From Alphaproteobacteria bacterium UBA2966 (GTDB lineage Bacteria > Pseudomonadota > Alphaproteobacteria > UBA2966), in the NCBI GenBank assembly GCA_002348365.1, contig DEBC01000040.1, positions 41,922-50,355 on the forward strand: 8,434 nt of DNA, read 5' to 3'. The position numbers and the translations under genes were made by a program. The notes under the pieces are model-generated. The model ran no database searches and was not told the DNA's origin. It was given only the letters and a program-made list of their open reading frames with translations. The stretch's first letter is position 1, and the number at the start of each line of letters is the position of its first letter. Of the stretch, positions 6,025-8,434 are shown piece after piece.

Positions 6025-6405
6025 GTGGTCGACGATGATCCGATCGCTCGCGAGACGATGGCGAGTGGTTTCAACGAAGCGGGACATCAGGTCTATCAGC
6101 ACATAGCGGGCGCCACCGCGCTGCCGCGCATTCTGCGCAAGCGCCCGGACGCCGTGATCGTGGACCTCGTCATGTCCGAAATCGATGGCGTGGCATTGTG
6201 CCGTGAGATTCGCAGCCATGCAGAGCTCTCGGATACGGTGGTGATCATCGTCTCCGGTGTCGAGAACGACTATTGGGCCAAACGCGCCGAGGAAGAGGGT
6301 ACGAGCGCGCTGACCCTCAAGCCGATGGACCGGGCCGGTGTCGCCGAGATCGAGGCGATCGTGCGCAACGCCAAAGAGGCCATGATCCAACCCACCGCCG
6401 CTTAA
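6025..6405 (+). CDS. Single-domain response regulator (CheY-like receiver), 5' end uncertain
   Basis: Stand-alone receiver domain of two-component phosphorelays, cytosolic, 126 residues from GTG 6025, with no output domain. Landmarks: acidic pocket DDDP (3-6, Asp4/Asp5), phospho-acceptor Asp47 in AVIVDLVMSEIDG (43-55), the switch Ser77 in VIIVSG (73-78), and the conserved Lys99 before Pro100 in LTLKP. All catalytic residues are present, so phosphorylation should work if the fold is complete. The problem is the start: the coding frame clearly reaches back through SIVV (from 6016) to make strand beta-1, yet between the in-frame TGA at 5998 and GTG 6025 there is no ATG, GTG or TTG, and no ribosome binding site precedes 6025. 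Starting at 6025 would clip most of beta-1. No histidine kinase is near. It converges on the dioxygenase gene, with 38 bases between the two stops. Confidence 0.8.
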   Translation: MVDDDPIARETMASGFNEAGHQVYQHIAGATALPRILRKRPDAVIVDLVMSEIDGVALCREIRSHAELSDTVVIIVSGVENDYWAKRAEEEGTSALTLKPMDRAGVAEIEAIVRNAKEAMIQPTAA

Positions 6406-6443
6406 ACTGACAACTAGTCCTTACTAAACCCCCGAGAGACTCC

Positions 6444-7295
6444 TTAAACAGGGATCTCGCCGGTGACGCTGGTGCGCAGTAGGTGGCGCACGTCGTTTGC
6501 TGCGTAGTTGGACAGCGCCATATGCATGGTGATGCGGTTGTCCCACATCAGGAAATCTCCCACCTGCCAGTGGTGGGTGTAGATGTTCGATGGATCGGTT
6601 GCCTGGGCGAAAAGGGTTTCGAGCGTTTCCCGGCTTTTGTCCGCATCCATCTCGACGATGCGCCGGGTGAATCCCGGATTAACGTAAATCGCCTTGCGCC
6701 CGGTTTCGACTTGCGTCCGGACCACGGGGTGCTCGACCGGTGGCACCTCTGCTGCCTGTTCCGCCGTCAGGGTGCGGTCGGGATTGTCAGCGAACACCGT
6801 TTCATAGGCCAGGGTGTAATCATGAACGGCGTGGCATCCGTCGATTCGCACCTTGATCTCATCGGAGAGCGTTTCGTAAGCGCGTACCATGCTTGCAAAC
6901 AGAGTCTCACCACGCCCCGGCGGCACCTCCTTCGCGTGAAGCATCGAGGCGAACGTCGGTCGCGCCGTGTAAGAAAGATCGGAGTGCCAGTATTGGCCGG
7001 CATTGATGGCACCGACCGGTTTGCCGTCCTTGCGGACATTGGAGACGATGAAGACCTCGGGCATGTCCTCCAGCGCGAAGTCGGACAATACATGGACCTC
7101 CGGCTCGCCCAACTGGCGGGTCAACGCCACCTGGGCCTCGGGCGCCATATCCTGATCCGGGAATGCCAGCACGCCGTGCTGGCACAGCGCCATCCTGACC
7201 TCGGCTGCCACGGCGTCTTCGACGGGGCGACCGAGGTCGACTCCGGTCGCCACGGCACCCAGCGCTGCATCCGTTGGTGCAATCACGAGTGTCAT
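6444..7295 (-). CDS. TauD/TfdA-family Fe(II)/2-oxoglutarate-dependent dioxygenase
   Basis: Cytosolic non-heme iron oxygenase of 283 residues, the normal length for the family. It couples oxidative decarboxylation of 2-oxoglutarate to succinate with hydroxylation of a substrate, often releasing sulfite, an alcohol or an amine. The iron triad is visible: His104 and Asp106 in QYWHSDLSY (101-109) and His258 in DNRITMHMA (252-260). Arg270 and Arg274 (RHLLRTSV) lie 12 and 16 residues on, where 2-oxoglutarate-binding arginines sit in TauD and AtsK. WDNR before the distal His is also typical. The ATG at 7295 has a clear GGAGGA site about six bases upstream. The amidohydrolase stop lies 24 bases before it, so the two are probably one operon. 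The substrate (taurine, alkylsulfonate, aryloxyalkanoate, or other) cannot be told, so I give no tauD or tfdA symbol. Confidence 0.92.
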   Translation of the reverse strand: MTLVIAPTDAALGAVATGVDLGRPVEDAVAAEVRMALCQHGVLAFPDQDMAPEAQVALTRQLGEPEVHVLSDFALEDMPEVFIVSNVRKDGKPVGAINAGQYWHSDLSYTARPTFASMLHAKEVPPGRGETLFASMVRAYETLSDEIKVRIDGCHAVHDYTLAYETVFADNPDRTLTAEQAAEVPPVEHPVVRTQVETGRKAIYVNPGFTRRIVEMDADKSRETLETLFAQATDPSNIYTHHWQVGDFLMWDNRITMHMALSNYAANDVRHLLRTSVTGEIPV

Positions 7296-7319
7296 GTTTC
7301 GTCCTCCAAACCGGATTCC

Positions 7320-8434
7320 TTATTCAGCCGCTTGGGCATCAGCTGAATTCTCAATCAGGTCTTTGACGGCATTCTCCACCACCGTACCCTCGAAGAAGTC
7401 CGGGTTCATGCCGGCGTGCAGCCTGGCGGGATTGCCGAAAGTAAAATTACGGAAGTCGTCCTCGGTGATGAGGCCGTCTTCCACCATTTCGTACGCCTCC
7501 GCCAGGACTCCGTTCATGTCGGTGACGTCCCAATGCCCGATGTCTGAGCCGAACATGGCCTGAGGACGGGCCCCGAAGGGCAGTGCGACCTTGCCGAACG
7601 CCGTGGCGTTCATCGGGTCATCGGCCTCGCAGCCAAAATAGAACGGGCGGATGAAGCGATCCACGATGTCTTCTGCCTTATCGATGCCGCAGGCGGCGAA
7701 ATCGTCCTTGAGTTCGATGTCCTTGCTGCTCCAGGTGCCGTCAACCCGGGTCACCACGTGTCCCATGTCGCGCTTGCCGCTGGTGGGTTCGTCATCTCGC
7801 CGTTCCAGTGTTCCGGCAAACCGGTCGCCGCCGAATTCGTCGAACAGCTGCTGCATGGCATCAAGATCGATATTGGCGGGATTGAGGTTGTCGATGACCC
7901 CGGGATTGCGTTTGTCCCATGCTCCCACGAGCTTGGCGAACAGGCTGCAGGCCCATCCCACACCGCCTTCGAGCAGGCCGAAGTTCAGATCCGGAAAGCG
8001 GTGTGTGACGCCGCCGAAGAACAGCGCCCGCGCGAAGATATCGCCGGCTTCGGCGAAGTGGTTGATCTGGTTGTTCATGTAATTGCTGACCGATCGCCGG
8101 GCGTTGCGTTGCTGCCCCCGGGAGTGGACGGTCACCGCCACCCCCAGGTCCCGGCATCGCGCCCAGAAGGGGTCGTAGTCATACTCGCTATCGAGCGCAA
8201 GCGCGTCCGTCCAGGTGCCGAGATGGGCGATCTCGGGTGCAGCTTCCTCGACGGCGGCGATGGGCCGGTGCACGAGATTGCAGACCATGACCGCCTTATG
8301 CCCAAGCGTGTTCACCGCGTACTCGAGCTCGGTGATGGCTTCCTCGGGCATATTCGTGGGAATGCAGGCAGCAGGTGTCAGGCGATCGGCGTGGGGGGCA
8401 AACAGCTCGGCGGTCATCGCATTGTGCGCGCGGC
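7320..8434 (-). CDS. Amidohydrolase_2 family metal-dependent hydrolase/decarboxylase (N-terminus beyond right edge)
   Basis: TIM-barrel metal-dependent hydrolase of the amidohydrolase_2 (ACMSD-like) group. An ATG occurs at 8417, but the frame stays open to the edge and the codons before it read RAHNA, running into MTAELFAPHADRLTP as in family members, where this helix is internal; the true start therefore lies outside. Visible landmarks (numbered from the 8417 Met): PAACIPTN (15-22), a metal-type His98 in VTVHSRG (95-101), HRFPDLNFGLLEGGVGW (139-155), Asp292 with His295 in FGSDIGHWD (289-297), and FGNPARL (327-333). The N-terminal HxH metal pair lies outside the window. Members decarboxylate or hydrolyse cyclic and aromatic acids, and many remain uncharacterised. 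The dioxygenase gene follows after 24 bases, suggesting two steps of one catabolic route. A long insertion (about 170-260) between barrel strands is consistent with the larger relatives of this family. Confidence 0.88.
   Translation of the reverse strand, partial: RAHNAMTAELFAPHADRLTPAACIPTNMPEEAITELEYAVNTLGHKAVMVCNLVHRPIAAVEEAAPEIAHLGTWTDALALDSEYDYDPFWARCRDLGVAVTVHSRGQQRNARRSVSNYMNNQINHFAEAGDIFARALFFGGVTHRFPDLNFGLLEGGVGWACSLFAKLVGAWDKRNPGVIDNLNPANIDLDAMQQLFDEFGGDRFAGTLERRDDEPTSGKRDMGHVVTRVDGTWSSKDIELKDDFAACGIDKAEDIVDRFIRPFYFGCEADDPMNATAFGKVALPFGARPQAMFGSDIGHWDVTDMNGVLAEAYEMVEDGLITEDDFRNFTFGNPARLHAGMNPDFFEGTVVENAVKDLIENSADAQAAE

Noticed and set aside
6483..7346. Plus-strand open frame of 287 codons opposite the dioxygenase gene
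   Set aside because: Antisense shadow; the minus strand carries the full TauD-type iron triad and a good ribosome binding site.

Overview
The window looks like chromosomal DNA of a GC-rich alphaproteobacterium, possibly marine. The evidence is GC-rich codon third positions, AGGAGG-type ribosome binding sites and the gene families present (luciferase-like oxidoreductase, DddP-like M24 protein, TauD-type dioxygenase, amidohydrolase_2). No rRNA, tRNA, insertion sequence, CRISPR array or phage gene is visible. The genus cannot be fixed from this stretch.

Layout. Left block (1-2715), all on the minus strand: the N-terminal part of a class C beta-lactamase-like serine hydrolase running off the left edge, a luciferase-like flavin-dependent oxidoreductase, and an M24 (creatinase-fold) gene whose ligand spacing matches the DMSP lyase DddP but which is split by a one-base frameshift near 2261-2267. 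Middle block (2836-6405), all on the plus strand: a TTC38/StaR-like helical-repeat protein divergent from the M24 gene, an exported TPR protein, a stand-alone ParB-N domain protein 14 bases behind it with a TTG start, a gene-poor stretch of about 290 bases with hairpins and tiny ORFs, a possible small basic protein, and a single-domain response regulator whose 5' end is not clean. Right block (6444-8434), minus strand: an amidohydrolase entering from the right edge and a TauD/TfdA-type Fe(II)/2-oxoglutarate dioxygenase 24 bases behind it, probably one operon converging on the response regulator.

How the genes may work together. The two minus-strand blocks look like accessory catabolism of small organic molecules: M24 lyase or hydrolase plus flavin monooxygenase on the left, amidohydrolase plus 2OG dioxygenase on the right. 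No substrate can be read from sequence. The DddP-like gene beside a luciferase-family monooxygenase invites a DMSP/DMS hypothesis, but it is only a hypothesis. The TPR/ParB-N pair is probably one transcription unit of unknown role.

Three genes show lesions or non-canonical 5' ends: ACG at the ideal start position of the serine hydrolase, the +1 frameshift in the M24 gene, and an in-frame TGA with no canonical start before strand beta-1 of the response regulator. Either this is a region of gene decay or the assembly has small errors. I do not see a clear, wholly new multi-gene system; the best leads are the broken DddP-like gene and the 5581-6030 region.
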